Numbered from the stretch's first letter, positions 1 to 11,580 are shown. The stretch: 64,000 nucleotides of DNA from Pararge aegeria (GCF_905163445.1 NC_053187.1:14260001-14324000); one strand, 5' to 3'. Program-made: numbers and translations. Notes: generated by a model not told the origin, from the letters alone.

Positions 1-101
1 ATATCATTATATCAGCTGAAACGGTTTTGGTATCTACTTCGACAGTAAAGCTACCACACGGAGGTAATATACTAGTTATTTTTGTAATATTTTTGGTTGT
101 T

Positions 102-200
102 AAAATATTCATCAGTAATTATCCTAGTACCCATAACACAAGCTACGCTTACTTTGGGGCTAGATGGCGATGTGTGTATTGTCCTAATATATTTATTCAA
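102..200 (+). mobile_element. SINE-B 3' fragment
   Basis: This matches the 3' half of the fuller copies at 7486 and 18503. It has the block TAGTACCCATAACACAAG, then ACTTTGGGGCTAGATGGCGA, and ends with the TTTA-rich tail. The tRNA-like head is missing, so the copy is 5'-truncated. Confidence 0.75.
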
Positions 201-815
201 TTCCAAAAAAGAGCTAGATTTGGAAATTTGGTGTATAATGTTAAACCTAAACTAAACATTGGAATAGGAAATCAATTAAATTTTTTTCAATTTAATTTTT
301 TAATTTAATTATTAACGGAGTCTTTAAATTATTAGATTAATTAAATTAAAATATTTTTTCTTACATTGAATTATATACCGTAGTAGTTATTTGCGTAGGC
401 AACAGTAGCAATTGAGTTAAGTACAAATATTGCTTCTTGAAAAACATGGAGGTGAGAGTTGCTGAAAGATTTTTTTTATTTGATTGAAATTCGGAGAGAT
501 AGGTAAATGTGTTATTATTTTTGCCTAGCAAAATTTTTTCATAAAGTATCTCACATTATAAGCGTGCGGACACATTAGAGATGTTGCGGGATAAAAAATT
601 GTTAAAGCGCATTTTGTATAGAAAAATATAAAGGTGCAAACTAGGTCGACACGTACTAAGCCCCGGCGTCGACGGAAGAGTCAGGACAAAACGTGTCGTT
701 TTCCATATACGCTGAATACGCGCGCTCTCTTGGGACGTTTTATCCTGAACTTGGATGGAATCGAAACCGTAGGGTACTGATTTTAACAGGCTACCAACAC
801 TCACTGGCATTCGGT

Positions 816-1105
816 GAACTCCCTGGCGCAGCGGTGAGCTTTGGGGTTTCAAGTGGGAGGTTTCGCGTTCGAACCCCGGTAGGGTAGATTTGTGTATTAA
901 TAATTTCTTAATTTTCTTTGCTTTGGTCCGGTGCGAGGCTTCAGTAGTGGCTAGTTATACGTCCTAACTTCAAAGACGTCCCGCGAAGTGATTCAGTTTC
1001 CAGCTACTTATATACTGCGTATAAAGTACCGATTTGTACTGGTATAATCACTGCCGTACATCTAAAAGGTAAGCCCGTTTCCATTTAGGCAAACTGCCGC
1101 AGAAC
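816..1105 (+). mobile_element. SINE-A, tRNA-headed, diverged
   Basis: It has a pol III A-box-like TGGCGCAGCGGTG at 823-836 and a B-box-like GCGTTCGAACCCC at about 865. A body follows (GGTCCGGTGCGAGGCTTCAG) that matches the copy at 8856, ending near GGTAAGCCCGTTTCCAT, a diverged form of that copy's GTTAGCCCGCTACCAT. It is a tRNA-derived lepidopteran SINE and not a tRNA gene, because there is no acceptor-stem pairing. Confidence 0.65.
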
Positions 1106-2339
1106 TCAAAAGAGTCTCTAGAATTTCCAAGTTCGCAGAAGCTGACGTCATTCAGATTACAGTACCTAGTAGAAATTGGTTTGCGTGTACCATCTGTTCT
1201 CTTGTGGTTCTTCCGTCAGTGTGCAATTAACTTTAACTATGGCAACGATAGACAAAAATTGGATGATATCTAAGGATAATATTAGTATTATTGATAGTTC
1301 CATACTGCATTAGCATTATGCAATGAAAATAATCGAATACCGTGTCAGTTTTTTGAACAACCTAACACGAAAAATTTAACTTAAACACCGTACCTAAAAT
1401 ACGACCGTTTTGTTTTTAACTAAAATATTTTTCAAGCTATCCTGTATATTTAATTAGCAAGTGTACTAACGCCATATTTAAAAATGCACTTATTGTAATT
1501 AACATGTTCAAATGCGTTAGCACAACAATATATTAACAAAAACATTATATCATTACATTAGCACATAATATACCTTATAAAACCAAATAGAACAATGACC
1601 TAATAATAGTCTCTTTGTATAAACCATTTTTTTATATAATTTTGTTTAAGTTATACTTCTTTTGGCGCGTTTGGGGAAAACGATGAGAGTAAATTTTTAC
1701 GATACGCGCGCACACCATCACAAAAAACCGACACCCTGAAGTAAACTACAGCCAACATTTTAGTTTTTCAATAAAAGGTTTGACAGTGTACACTTTGAAT
1801 TGTCAAAGACTGAGGGGTCATTCCGGTGATTTAATCGTACAAAAATGCTTAAATTGAAATGTTGAGTGAATCTTCGTTGTCCGATTTCGAAATAACTAGA
1901 TAATGCGTTATAATAAAACTTTGTATGTATTAAATACCTTTTTTCTATCGTCGTTTTTTCTACTAACGTAGAATAAGGCGAAAGATAAAATTTTTGAAAG
2001 ATTTTTATCTTGATACGCCAAAGAAGTACCTATAACTTCTAACGCGTGTACATAATTAGATACACAGTTTTTTTTTTATCTTAATGTAAATATTTTTAGA
2101 CGCACCTTGCCATAAAGGTATCATAAAGTTACAAAATAAGCTAGCCTTTAATGCTAATAAAATAAGGAGATACTCTATGAGCCATGCATTTCATCGCTCC
2201 ATCCAATTGTCTCCCTCTGCATATAATATTTAAGTACGTTTATATGCTTGAGGGATCGTAAGTAGTAGTGCCTTCGGCTAACAGGGTCTAAATCCATCCT
2301 TCACTCGCGAATTTCCATCAGAGGAACGGTCATATAAAA

Positions 2340-2590
2340 AACTAAAAGAAGGAAAATCTTATGGAACTTATTTAACATTTTTTCCAATTTCGAATACGTC
2401 ATTTCTGATCCGCATCGCTAGGATCTGGAATGCCCTTCCAGCTTCTATTTCCCCCAGAACCTACGATGTGAGTACCTTCAAATCAAGAGTGAATAGGCAT
2501 CTTAGCGCGCTCCACATTAGGCTGCATCATCGCTTACCATCAGGTGTGATTGCAGTCAAGCGCTCGTCTATAAATATAAAAAAAAAGGTA
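2340..2590 (+). mobile_element. Non-LTR retrotransposon RT C-terminal remnant
   Basis: One frame reads through IRIARIWNALPASISPRTYD then VSTFKSRVNRHL. This is the WNxLP...TFKxRVxRHL signature found at the C-terminus of many insect LINE reverse transcriptases. It runs into CATCATCGCTTACCATCAGG, GATTGCAGTCAAG and an A-rich end, the same 3' tail seen in SINE-A copies. That fits SINE-A borrowing a LINE 3' end. No catalytic YxDD region remains, so the copy is dead. Confidence 0.7.
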
Positions 2591-3784
2591 CATACGTATT
2601 TTCATTCCCTTAATTTATCCAATATCGGTACCGGAAGCCAATCCATCATATTATTAGCTGGTTTACACAACATCCTACAACTGCAGACACGATACCCACA
2701 GTCACAAACCGACTTGTCGTTCGTTCGTCTCATTCGATCGTTTTTCATCTTCCTATCTTTATTTCCACTACTTCTTTTAGGCTTACAATATAATCAATCA
2801 TTCCTTTTACACCTATATAGGTGTTTGTCTGATCCTATTTAAATGTAACCCAAAATCTACAGCTTTGATTTCAAATCTCTATCATACATCAAATATTTTA
2901 ATCGAATTAGAAAGTTTTCATTTGGCCAAGGAATACAACCTTCTCAGAGTTGTGAAAATCTTAACAGCATTTTTTATGTTATGAAGAAAGTATAATGTGA
3001 TAATATGATAATTTATATATTTTTCTATATCTTAAACTAAGCAAGATGTTTGTTTTATTTGTTGAGATGTGTTTGAATTAAAATTAGGGCACAATATAGG
3101 GTCATTTATACTCTATATAAATGAAAGATATAAGAAATTGAGATATTAGTTTGTTATAAATTCAAAATCTTTGCATTATACAAATAAAAGTACCTACTTT
3201 ATTTGCCTATTTTCTATTTCTATGATTTTATGATTTTTTCAACAAAACTTTCAAAAAGTTTCGTTTTACAATTCTGAAAAAACTCATATCTGTAAAGTTA
3301 TTTTCTTTGTTCAACAATATAAACGTAAATCTTGCGCTTTGTTCGCATTAAAAACAGGACGGTGCCTACTTGCACGTTTTGAATCCACGATGCAATCTCA
3401 GGTGTCCGAGTCTTTTGAAAGCCTTTTCTAAGAAGCCTTTTAAAAAGAGACACATAGTGATACAACAATCATCCTTTTTATGCATATGCATGTATGAATA
3501 CTCGGAAATGCCTTTCATTCTGAGCTTTTTGTAGGCGCATACAGTAATAGCACATTGTCATGTAGAAATAATTAAACTGAAACTAAATTGAATTTATTAC
3601 AATGTTTGCTTATCATTTACAAATTTTATAATTATTAAACTACCCATATTTTAAACTAACAACAGAATAACTGCCATAATTTTTCTACTAAAGGTGACAT
3701 TTATATTTAAATACCTATTCAAAAATTCTTTATTCATGTATCACAGGCACTTATGAAACATTCATACATATATGTTTACATAAT

Positions 3785-3925
3785 TGTAATGGGATAACGT
3801 CGTTCACCAACTTAAGCCTAAAGCTACAAGGGTTCCAAACGCGCCCTGGAATCAGAAAAGCCCACAACAAACTTAACTCAACCGGGTAATTATGTTGTTA
3901 TCACCATCTCACAGTATATATGAGA
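3785..3925 (-). mobile_element. Repeat C (LINE 3' end-like), minus copy
   Basis: On the minus strand this reads GGTGATAACAACATAATTAC, CCGGTTGAGTTAAGTTTGTT, CCAGGGCGCGTTTGGAACCC, CTTGTAGCTTTAGGCTTAAG. The same blocks occur on the plus strand at 32515-32722 and 57695-57800, so it is a three-copy dispersed family within the window. Confidence 0.6.
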
Positions 3926-6321
3926 ATCTTTTTAAGTAAAATGTAAAAATACATATAACGAGACATGACCAGATATTATCTTATGTCTTTGTGTCTAATA
4001 AAATACAATAAATCATTTTATTGAACCCCGACATGTACTGAAGATCTGGTTTTACAAGATTCTTCCACCAAGAGGCTTCCGGCATCATTAACTTAACATC
4101 TAAAAGTTTAGACCATTCTTATGAGCCCGAACTCGCTATATCTGCTCTAAGTTGCTTACGGACTGGATATCCCAAAGATTACTTGATACTGCAACATCGT
4201 TCAAGGTTGGGTAGGATTTCTTGAAAGTACTAACAAAGTAATAGTTGATACACCAAAAATCTCGACCTAGAAAACTTCTTAGCTATATAATCTATCTTGT
4301 TCACGTCAGCTTTAAAACAAAAAAACCGCATCAAAATCGATAAATTTTTGGGACTCATCTTATCAAAGACAGATATAAACATACAAGTTAAACTATCAAC
4401 AGCCTCTTTTTCCGTCGGGTTTAAAAATGACCTTGTTACGTGCTATAGCATAATTTTACGTAATAAAAAAAGAGTTCATTAAAATTATTAGAACAGTGCC
4501 CACTCACTCATTTTAGTAGTGTGTGTAATCTATATGTCACACCCTATAAACAAAAAAGCATTAATCAGTGGGACATTAATTAATAATTAGGCTGATGATG
4601 ATGGAACATGCTTGACCAAAACTTTATCTGTAACAATATTGTTCAAAGAAAGAGCTAAGCTGTCCCAGATAAATAAAGCACTTTGTATTCTGTTGTGGTA
4701 AACTTGGGTGTTATTGTAGTGAAGAGCCCAGCAATACATCATACGATGCTGTGGCCCGTGTTGCTAATGAGGGAAGTTAGGTGATTACTCCGCTATGTTA
4801 TTAGCGGGTGATAAAACTTGTTTTGCTCGAGTTGTGTAGGTACATTCTTTAAGAAGCAAAGTTAAGTTACAGATGCCAGTTTTTTACCCCTTCGTACGAA
4901 AAAGTTGTAATCTGGACTCATTAATAAAAAGAAAGTCTTTTTTTTAATGCAATCAATCAATCATGTTTTTGTTGTTCCTACTTCATCTTCACCGATTTGA
5001 TACCTACCAGTGAGATGAAGATACCTTTTTCAGTGGAAATGGTTAGATAATGACAAAAGCCAATTCAAATTGGTTAAAAATCTGATCAGCAGCGAATTGA
5101 ATTGAATGCATTAGTTCAGTAAATAGTAAACTTTCAACCAATCGGATTTACATTACAAAATTAGTGACACAAATAAGTTTCATGCCATTTATTATATCAC
5201 TTCACTAATGTATGCATTGTGAAGTTAGAGGTCCTTAACATACAACATCGAATGGACACCAAATTTACCTAATTAAAAAGTGAGCTTTATGTCTTTGGGC
5301 ATAAAGTAACTTATGATGAAAACTGAAATAGTGGAAGAAGTGTGGACGACGCATCGCCCAGTCATTCAGTACGTGTTATCATTTTAGTTAATGAAACTCA
5401 ATGATGCTTTTCACATGTAGATGGGTTTTCCTTCCTGCAGTGCCTATGGCATGTTTGCTGAATCGTATGGCATGAGTGCCTGACTTTTATGCTGTTATAA
5501 GAACACGTGTGGCTTCCTTTTGGGAGAGGATCAGGTCAACACAAAACAGTATCCTTAAAATCGTTTGTGACGTAATGCCTAGTCATATTGTTACATATTG
5601 GCTATCTGTACACCAGAGTAGAAATAACAAATAAATATATAGCCTCGACGCCTGGGAAGAGTTATTTTAAGTTACACAGTACTCAAGTTTTATTATTATT
5701 AATTTAATCTAATTTTATTATAATTTACATATTTTGTGAATTGTTTATATACTGGATGTTTTCCCTTTTATAAATACTTTATTATTATCATAGCATGTTT
5801 TATATATTTTAATATTTTAAAAAAACCCAAAAGCACTTTTAATAAATAAAACCTACTTCACAGTACGTAAAGCTTTATGAAAGGAGACGCTTCATTTGAT
5901 ATAAAAAAAACCCTCTATCAACGATATATTGCAAAAGGTAAAATATCTCTCAATCGTCGGTTGCTTTGTGTATCATCAAACATTGAATTAAAACGGAAGC
6001 TCGTTTTTAATCAAGTGGACAGTAATTGATGAATTCAATAAATTAGTGCTAACCAGTGTTTAAAGAGTGTCACCGAACTGGATCGAAATGAAACAGAACA
6101 TAACATAAAAATATAAAAAATTGTAATAGTGCCAAAAACTTATAATTATAAAACAAGAAACACGTGCAACGAAAAAAGAAAATATCCCAATAAAACATCC
6201 ACACCAAAAAATTGTTTACGTTCTCTCAAGAGTCCTCACTTATATCTCTTATCTTCAAAGTAAGAAGACGAAAAGTTTTCTCCGATACGAAAAACCAACA
6301 TACTGTTAAAGTCTTATTGAA

Positions 6322-6633
6322 CTTGTGCTTCAAAAGTGAATGATCAATATCAAAAGCAGTAGCTGCTAAATATTTTTTCAAGTGTACAAAACGATAAATA
6401 GTTGAATTGCAAAACTATATTCCTGACCTTGTGCTTCAAAAGTGAACGATTATTATCAAAAGCACTAGCTGCTAATTATTTCTTCAAGTGTGCTAAACGA
6501 TAAATAGTTGAATCGCAAAACCATATTATTGACCTTGTGCTTCAAAAGTGAACAATTGGTATCAAAAGCTGAGGTAGACGAAAAATATTTCAATTGGAAA
6601 CCTATATTGTTGAACTTGTGCTTCAAAAGTGAA
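6322..6633 (+). repeat. Four-copy tandem repeat, period 106/106/81
   Basis: The 19-mer CTTGTGCTTCAAAAGTGAA starts at 6322, 6428, 6534 and 6615. Longer units (AGCTGCTAAxTATTTxTTCAAGTG, then ACGATAAATAGTTGAA) repeat between the first three. The spacing is 106, 106 and then 81 bases, because the last unit is shortened. It lies immediately upstream of the first candidate exon, in the probable promoter or 5'UTR. An open frame across it (from about 6508) merely reflects the repeat (LCFKSE...VSK twice) and has no ATG. Confidence 0.85.
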
Positions 6634-6790
6634 CGATCAGTATCGAAAGGTATTTCATTACGTTTGCAAAGGAGAGGACGAAAAATATGGTTTATTGAAA
6701 GTGTATTAAACGGTGGTAGTGTGAAGGCATGGTGAGAGTGTGAGAGGCGCGCTGGGCGGGGGCGGGTCGCGGCACGCCGGCTGTGATGCG

Positions 6791-6867
6791 ATGGGCCAGG
6801 ACTGGTGCTTCCGCCGCAAGAGGAAGCGTAGCAGTAGTCAGGAAGATACCCAACCGCATCACACCCG
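6791..6867 (+). CDS. dnc: PDE4/dunce candidate first coding exon 1 (basic, possibly lipid-anchored N-terminus)
   Basis: The ATG at 6791 opens 25 codons plus two bases: MGQDWCFRRKRKRSSSQEDT then QPHHT and a split CG| codon. It ends at a donor CCCG|GTAAAT (GT at 6868). The phase (2) is exactly what the UCR1 exon at 38094 needs, and joining gives R-FDVENG. In this frame there is a stop upstream (TGA at 6722) and no earlier ATG. A four-codon upstream ORF begins at 6729. Local GC is far above the flanks. Gly2 with Cys6 fits the PROSITE-style N-myristoylation pattern, and RRKRKR follows; RKRSSS is also a possible basophilic-kinase site. I do not recognise this N-terminus from a named PDE4 isoform. 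Assignment to dunce rests on strand, phase and position and is inferred. Confidence 0.55.
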
Positions 6868-6979
6868 GTAAATATACAAACAACTTACATATATTACTCA
6901 GGTACACATGGCTAGATCTGATAATTATTTAAGAAAGGAAGCTAGACTTTTATGACTAAATTATTAATTTGTCCAATTA

Positions 6980-7145
6980 TTCATTGTAAAGTCAACATAT
7001 CCTGAGGATGCTCCGGTTTCGGAGCAAAACGTGCGTAGAGGGTATCTGTTTGGTGTGGAGTATACGGATTGAAGAAATTATAAATTACACCATACAGATT
7101 CTCTTGCTGTTAGCGGAGTTTAGCAAATTAAGCTTAATTTTCATA
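6980..7145 (+). repeat. Repeat E
   Basis: CATTGTAAAGTCAACATATC, then GAGGATGCTCCGGTTTCGG, then GCGTAGAGGGTATCTGTTTG. The opening block recurs at 20045-20095 (CATTGTAAAGTCGACATCTC, GAAGATGCGTAGAG). On the minus strand it recurs at 62540-62640, with GTAAAGTCAAC, GGAGCGAAACCTGCGTAGAG and CAGATCTGTTTGGCGTGGAG as separate blocks. It is a dispersed family of unknown class. Confidence 0.5.
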
Positions 7146-7455
7146 ATTAGAAGAAGATTCTATATTTGTGAAAAATTTCATCAAGCTCAATGTACTGGTT
7201 AAGCCGAACATAGGTAACAAACAAACATAAAAACATTTTTATTTAGTATGGATAAGTGTAGATTAACATAAATTGTTTTCAGCCAATTAGTGTCTAATTT
7301 TCTGGGCACGGGCTCTTTTATAGAGATTAGACCTACCGCACTCGTCCAATCTTGGTAGGGGGGTTTTAATGTTTCATATTACTAACTTAATAACCGGACT
7401 TTTAACGTGCTCTCTGAGGCTGTGGTTGAACTGTAAAGTTCTCAAAGGAAATACC

Positions 7456-7485
7456 CAATACCTAACAATTTATTGTTAGGTATTG
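7456..7485. repeat. Perfect 14-bp-arm palindrome beside a SINE
   Basis: CAATACCTAACAAT and ATTGTTAGGTATTG flank a 2-base TT centre. It ends directly at the 5' edge of the SINE-B copy at 7486. Confidence 0.85.
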
Positions 7486-7759
7486 TTTGACGGCCGACTG
7501 GCGCAGTGGGCAGCGACTCTGCTTTCTGAGTCCAAGGCCGTGGGTTCGATTCCCACAACTGGAAAATGTTTGTGTGATGAGCATAAGTGTTTTTCAGTGT
7601 CTGGGTGTCTATATGTATTTTCTAAGTATTTATGTATATATAATTCATTAAAATATTCATCAGTCATCTTTAGTACCCATAACATAAACTACGCTTACTT
7701 TGGGGCTAGGTGGCGATGTGTGTATTGTCGTAGTATATTTATTTATTTATTTATTTATT
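7486..7759 (+). mobile_element. SINE-B (Metulj-like), full length
   Basis: The tRNA-like head GACGGCCGACTGGCGCAGTG carries an A box (TGGCGCAGTGGG). The B box is GGTTCGATTCC at about 7544. The body includes TTCAGTGTCTGGGTGTCTAT, AGTACCCATAACATAAACTA and TTTGGGGCTAGGTGGCGATG, and the copy ends in (TTTA)n. The whole unit matches 18503-18768 and the inverted copy at 33134-33404. Confidence 0.85.
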
Positions 7760-8409
7760 ACTGTCCGGATCAGAAATCAATATCTGAACCTCGTGATTCA
7801 TTGTCGAACAAGCTACCCTAAAAAAAATCGTACAAATAATCATATTATAACATTTCTAAACAGTACCTACTCTTTACTTGCCCGCTCTTTTGTTGCAAAA
7901 ATTTGGTCAAATGTACGGGATATTCGACCAAACTTCCCCTTGTATGAGAGAAGACTTGCGGATGACAATAAATCATGGAATAAATATTGATTATCCGCAT
8001 TAATAATGGAAGACATATTTCGCATATTGAATTATAGAAAACTGTGAACGAACCAATCTTAATTATTAATGAAAATAAATGTACAGAAGCACATAACATT
8101 TTCTTGGAAATATTTGATATCGCTTTAATATTAATTAGTATCTTAAAAATATACATTACACCATCTTCAGTTCATTTTATGTAGATACTTAAGGTGGTGT
8201 AATATATCACGTAAAATTACAGCGTCACGTCGAGTTGTTTGATAATCTCTGAGGAGGCTTTAAGCCTGTCACATGCCTGCTATACTCATAAGTGCTGAGA
8301 TGATGAAGCTCATCCCTTTGTCAGTTGATATATGCAAATAATACATAAGGTAAATATACCTTATAAATATATTGCAATATTTTCACTTATTATGTTACTC
8401 GTGAATCTG

Positions 8410-8657
8410 ACCGCGAAGCTGAAGTGGCAATGGGCGAGGCATGGTGGTGTCCCAAGGTGCTGGAATGGCAGCACCACACCGCAGCGTTGGTCGACGGGAC
8501 CAACGCTGCGGTGTGATCAACGGGATGAACAGACGACATTAAGCGCGTCGCAGGTAGCCGCTGGATCCAAGCGGCACAAAACTGTGGAAATTGGAACTCC
8601 CTACAAAAGACCTATGTCCAGCAGTGGACGTCTATCGGTTGATATGATGATGATAAT
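8410..8657 (+). mobile_element. Non-LTR RT C-terminal remnant (KWQWA type)
   Basis: The frame reads LKWQWARHGG, then PRCWNG, with later blocks matching the usual GSRW, W..L and QQWTSIG 3' end (CCTATGTCCAGCAGTGGACG then TCTATCGGTTGATATGATGA). The ATG/TGA-rich tail is typical of this lepidopteran LINE. The element is broken by an internal perfect inverted repeat at 8475-8515 and lacks all catalytic motifs. Confidence 0.75.
8475..8515. repeat. Perfect 18-bp-arm hairpin in a LINE remnant
   Basis: CACACCGCAGCGTTGGTC (8475-8492) and GACCAACGCTGCGGTGTG (8498-8515) are exact reverse complements with a 5-base loop. The arms are GC-rich, so the hairpin would be very stable. Confidence 0.9.
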
Positions 8658-8855
8658 GAATCTTACCGCCTACTCGTATCTAACTATCCTAATTTCCTAA
8701 TTCTAATGATTAATAATATTATAAATGCGAATGTCAGTCTGTTTGCTAAGCTGCTAGCTACTCAACCGATCATTATGAAGTTTTGTATACTCATTGTGAG
8801 GGATACAGAAAAAGACAATACCTCGTATCGTAACTTTGAGCGCTGTGAATATAAA

Positions 8856-9119
8856 GTAGGAGGTCCCGGGTTCGATTCACTGCAGGGGCAATTCGGGAAT
8901 TTATAATTTCAAAATTTTCTCTCGTCTGATCTGGTGGGAGGCTTTGGCCGTGGCTTGTTATGCCTGCCGCTAAATGACATAGTGTTCTGGTGCGATGTCG
9001 CGTGGAAACCGATTAGGGGTATGACTACCATACTCCCTAACAGGTTAGCCCGCTACCATCTGCATCATAACTTACCACCAGGTGAGGTTGCAGTCAAGTA
9101 CCTAGTGGAATAAAAAAAA
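8856..9119 (+). mobile_element. SINE-A, head partly lost
   Basis: B box GGGTTCGATTCACTGC at about 8868, body TCTGATCTGGTGGGAGGCTT and TGGCTTGTTATGCCTGCCGC, and tail CCCTAACAGGTTAGCCCGCT, CATAACTTACCACCAGGTGA, GTTGCAGTCAAG, followed by an A-run. The A box is not recognisable. It follows a Helitron-like fragment (about 8695-8830). Confidence 0.8.
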
Positions 9120-9129
9120 TGAATCGTAG

Positions 9130-9285
9130 AGACGAAGTGGTGATAGCCTAGTAGGGACAAAGCTTTGACTTTCCTTTCGGCGGTGCCAAATTTGGTCCGC
9201 ATGGTCTACCTACGACCTAAATCGTTTTCATTCTAAGAGGAGACCCGTACCCACAATGGGTCGGTAATGGGTTGATAATTCTTCT
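9130..9285 (+). mobile_element. SINE-C, internally deleted
   Basis: It starts with AAGTGGTGATAGCCTAGTAG (A-box region) and then jumps to TTCATTCTAAGAGGAGACCC, GTACCCACAATGGGTCGGTA and ATGGGTTGATAA, the family's 3' end. It sits directly behind the SINE-A copy. The middle of the family, present at 17701, is missing. Confidence 0.7.
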
Positions 9286-10424
9286 GGGTTCTTTTAATAA
9301 AAAGCTTGTTATAACATTGCCTAAATATTCGAAGACATAAGCTCAAGTTAATTCTTTCTAGTCTTCTTTAAAAAGGACAACCATTAGGCTAAAACCTCTT
9401 ATACATAGGTTTCAAAGTTTCAGCTCCGGGAAGTGGAACCGGGGATGAATGGTTATAGCATTCCCACAGGGATTGTGTATTATAATAAAAAGGTTTGCGA
9501 CAGGCGTAAATTTCGAGATCATTGCTGTCATACGTAACTTTTGCGTACAAACCAAATACAAAAATTACATTTAACAACAAAGATTGCAAGAATTACGCCT
9601 AACGCAAGCCTGTCAATATATTACAAATGCGTAAGTGCTTGTTTAACTTTTTTTTTATCCAGCAAACTAACAACTCTTTTTTATAGAGACAGAGAATCGG
9701 AAAATGATATCGACTACTTTTTATACCATGAAAATAAATCCAACGCCGACTTAGTCACGGGTTATAGCTAACTCTGATATATAGAACGTAAGAAAATATT
9801 TACAAATAGAAGTTACGGGAAAGTTTGGAACACAAATTACCAATACCTGAGCAAGGATGTAATCAGAATTAAGGCCGAGTAATTGGGAAAGTTTTTCTTT
9901 CAACATCTCTTATTTATTTTTTGGGTTTCGATCTAAAATGTCACCATACGTCTAGATATACCATCACGACCCGCAGCCCGTCGAATGTACGTTCAAAGTT
10001 AAATGACGAATTGGTTCCAAATTTAATAGTCCATTTATAGTTTATGTATATTCACACTGCCTACGTTTCTTCCTCCGCAGTAGATTGACAACAATGCTGG
10101 AAACACATTTATTAAAACCTTGCGCGGCTTATGTTAAAACCAATCGTCGTGGTTTACTATCTTTTATTATACTAATGTTATAAATAGGAAAGATTGTTTT
10201 ATGTATTTAATTTGATATCTGTGAATAATTCTAAACCAGAAGAAAAGCGTTCCTGATCTACTCAAAGAAGGCAACAAGAAAGTTTATTTAGATAAATTTG
10301 TACAAACTTTATCGATATAAATTTTTAGTTCAATCGTTATTTTAGTTATAATATATTAATCCTGACAAAATATATAATCTTATAATCTTATTTATCTTAT
10401 GTGTGTATTGAGGAATACTCAACG

Positions 10425-10605
10425 AGTTGCGAAGCTAAAGTAGTGATGGGCGGGGCTCGGAACATTGCTCGGAAAATAGATTCGGATCTCAAGGTGCTTG
10501 AATGGCGAGCCCGCACCGGAAAACGCAGTGATAGACACCCCCCCCTAGGTAGAGAGACAACATCAGGCGAATCGCAGTAAGCCGCTGGGATAGTTGCCTA
10601 AGCAA
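10425..10605 (+). mobile_element. Non-LTR RT C-terminal remnant (KWQWA type), decayed
   Basis: Blocks GTTGCGAAGCTAAAGTAGTG, ATGGGCGGGGCTCGGAACAT, AGGTGCTTGAATGGCGAGCC and CGCAGTAAGCCGCTGGGATA correspond to KLKxxWAGxxA..KVLEWRxR..SRWD of the same LINE family as 8410 and 14880. The frame is interrupted, including an in-frame stop in place of one Trp. Confidence 0.65.
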
Positions 10606-11510
10606 CTAAGTGCTTCAGCGATCGATAAGTAGCTCTAAGGTGATTTAGGTCCATTTACTGTGACGCTACGATGTTTCGATACTCAAAAACGTACTGATCG
10701 TTACACTTCCTTGACATGAAATGAAATAGACGTTCATTGTGAGCGTGCAGAGTCATTTTCAAATATCGAATCCCTGTATACAATGTTTTAAAACTTGAGT
10801 TTACTTACTAACTCTCTTATTACAGGCATCGTAACGTTTCTAAAATTTAAATTTGAAGGGTAATGTATGTGTGTAATGTAATGAGTCCGTGTAAATTTAA
10901 CGTTACCGGATCAATCATTGTTTCCATATCTTACTTTAAGTTCACTGGTATCGATACTTCAAATTGAATCTTAAGTAACGTACTGACCTGAGCTAATTTA
11001 AAAATTATTAAATTACTCAAACAATGACCATTTTTTTTATTTGTTCAGGCCACTCTCTTTACAATAATTTCAATAGATCCATCTAACAACTCAGAAAAAA
11101 TGGGTTATAGACTTATAGAAAGGAATAAGAGATTTGATTTAGGATTATTCTACACATTTGTGTTGAGAGCGAAATAGCTTGACATAAATCTAAATTCTAA
11201 CTGCTCAATGTTCTTCTCTCTCATAGAAGAGATAAAAATTTAATTGTACGCTTTTCATATGCTGGTTAGCAGGTTTCAACGATGATCATCAGGTTATAGT
11301 ACGACTCGATACACGAGGGTAGACAACGACCATTACTTAACTAGTCTATTACTGAGAATTTTTTTCAAAAAACATAATACCAAACAATAGGCCTACCTGA
11401 AGGGCTGAGAGGTACTTTACGACATATTTATGTCTACAAATTTCTCGTCCTACGTCTGTGCGATAAAACGAGATATACCCAATACATTATTATCTCGAAG
11501 CTCGTATCAT

Positions 11511-11580
11511 GGCCGTGCTGGAAATCGAACCTAAGATAACAAGATCCGTAGTCAGGCATCTAAACTACTAGAAGCAGCTA
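11511..11580 (-). mobile_element. tRNA-like SINE head, minus strand
   Basis: Read on the minus strand, AGTAGTTTAGATGCCTGACT leads to the B-box-like GGTTCGATTTCCAGC. The layout (B box about 45 bases after an A-box-like start) is that of a tRNA-derived SINE head. Its body cannot be delimited. Confidence 0.45.

Larger units (their letters stand above)
1..6790. other. Flank or intron upstream of the first recognised exon
   Basis: No coding gene is supported here. The stretch is AT-rich and holds a SINE 3' fragment, a tRNA-headed SINE, a non-LTR RT C-terminal remnant and a minus-strand repeat, all listed separately. Positions 1655-1890 (GGCGCG, ACGCGCGCAC and CCGGTGATTTAATCG blocks) look like another dispersed repeat, but I cannot show a second copy in the window. 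I see nothing interpretable in roughly 4000-6250 apart from AT-rich sequence. The last 500 bases are the tandem repeat and probable 5'UTR of the exon at 6791. Whether transcription starts here or further upstream cannot be told. Confidence 0.6.

Noticed and set aside
6508..6735. 75-codon frame upstream of the first exon
   Set aside because: It begins with TTG and merely translates the tandem repeat.
7486..7570. tRNA gene
   Set aside because: A and B boxes are present but there is no pairing acceptor stem, and the sequence continues into a SINE body repeated elsewhere.
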